Shown one piece after another: positions 33,948 to 34,268 of a stretch of DNA of 34,268 nucleotides. The notes beneath the pieces were generated by a model that was not told the origin of the DNA, ran no database searches, and saw nothing but the letters and a program-made list of their open reading frames with translations. Each line of letters starts with the position of its first letter. The stretch's first letter is position 1. Made by a program: the position numbers and the translations under genes. The stretch comes from Klenkia sp. PcliD-1-E. Lineage in GTDB: Bacteria > Actinomycetota > Actinomycetes > Mycobacteriales > Geodermatophilaceae. The DNA lies in NCBI RefSeq assembly GCF_024124375.1, contig NZ_JAMXRZ010000038.1, positions 1 to 34,268 of the forward strand, in the 5' to 3' direction.

Positions 33948-34268
33948 GTGCTCACGGCGCTGGACGACGCCGCGGTCGGCCGCTGGAGCCGCGCCGCCGC
34001 CGACGCGCTGCGCGCCTCCCGCGGGGAGCTCGACGACCTCAACGTCTTCCCCGTCCCCGACGGGGACACCGGCACCAACCTCCTGCTCACCGCCCGGGCC
34101 GCGGCCGACGCGGTCGGCGAGGGCCCCGAGGCCTCCTCCGACGACGCGGCCACCGGGTCGGTGTGGGCCCGGTGGGCGCGGGGTGCGGTGCTCGGCGCCC
34201 GGGGCAACTCCGGGGCGATCCTGGCCCAGCTGCTGCGCGGGCTGGCCGACGACCTGGCCGGCCGCGGC
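33948..34268 (+). CDS. DAK2/FakA-like kinase-domain protein, 3' end missing
   Basis: The first 107 codons of a DAK-phosphatase/FakA-type protein; the frame is open to the window edge. LNVFPVPDGDTGTNLLLT is the family's nucleotide- and Mg-binding signature, followed by GAVLGARGNSGAILAQLLRGLAD. Related proteins are dihydroxyacetone-kinase-like or fatty-acid kinases working with a DegV-type partner. In mycobacteria the homologue lies just upstream of recG, expected beyond this window. GTG 33948 is leaderless. Confidence 0.9.
   Translation, partial: MLTALDDAAVGRWSRAAADALRASRGELDDLNVFPVPDGDTGTNLLLTARAAADAVGEGPEASSDDAATGSVWARWARGAVLGARGNSGAILAQLLRGLADDLAGRG

Overview
The window is about 34 kb of very GC-rich DNA, densely packed with genes, many starting with GTG and many overlapping their neighbour by GTGA or ATGA. 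Codon use, the gene set (NdgR-type IclR, CofC, DUF3515, a DUF222 HNH protein) and gene order point to an actinobacterium. A member of the Geodermatophilaceae (Blastococcus, Modestobacter, Geodermatophilus) is my best guess, but this is inference. From memory, the backbone follows the Mycobacterium tuberculosis Rv2974-Rv2995 neighbourhood: leuB, FAH protein, gltX, IclR regulator, leuC-leuD, mutT1-ppk-fbiD, gpsA-ddl, thiL, DAK-domain gene.

Layout. (1) 1-6.4 kb: the 3' part of a secreted subtilase, then leuB and cimA. LeuB, LeuC, LeuD and CimA together make leucine precursors and, by the citramalate route, the 2-oxobutyrate needed for isoleucine. Between leuB and cimA lies a compact transcription attenuator: a promoter, a 10-residue leader peptide of Thr and Ile codons, a perfect hairpin and a perfect intrinsic terminator with seven T. 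(2) 6.4-10.2 kb: a FAH-family enzyme, gltX and a CPBP membrane protease in an overlapping operon, followed by tRNA-Gln(CUG) and tRNA-Glu(CUC), both expected substrates of a non-discriminating GluRS. (3) 10.2-17.3 kb: a more accessory stretch with a luciferase-like monooxygenase, an SDR, galT-galK-methyltransferase behind a LacI-type operator, a DUF222/HNH protein behind a LexA (SOS) box, and an aminoglycoside nucleotidyltransferase-like gene. (4) 17.3-20.1 kb: ndgR-like regulator divergent from leuC-leuD. (5) 20.2-24.4 kb: a CopC-like protein, then cofC, ppk and mutT1 on the minus strand (F420 side-chain precursor, polyphosphate, nucleotide sanitation). (6) 24.5-29.4 kb: a tiny membrane protein, plsC-gpsA (phospholipid synthesis), a cystathionine-lyase-like enzyme, ddl and a lipoprotein. 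(7) 29.4-34.3 kb: YchJ-like protein, DUF3515 protein and a stand-alone Lrp ligand-binding domain on the minus strand, then thiL-GNAT-cytidylate-kinase-like on plus, a TetR regulator and rpmB on minus, and the start of a DAK/FakA-like gene running off the end.

Regulation that can be read from the sequence: about half the genes lacking a Shine-Dalgarno have TAnnnT (or a weaker nAnnnT) ending 6-8 bases before the start codon, the signature of leaderless transcripts. No CRISPR array, insertion sequence, prophage or rRNA was seen, and no gap longer than 300 bases lacks a gene or RNA.
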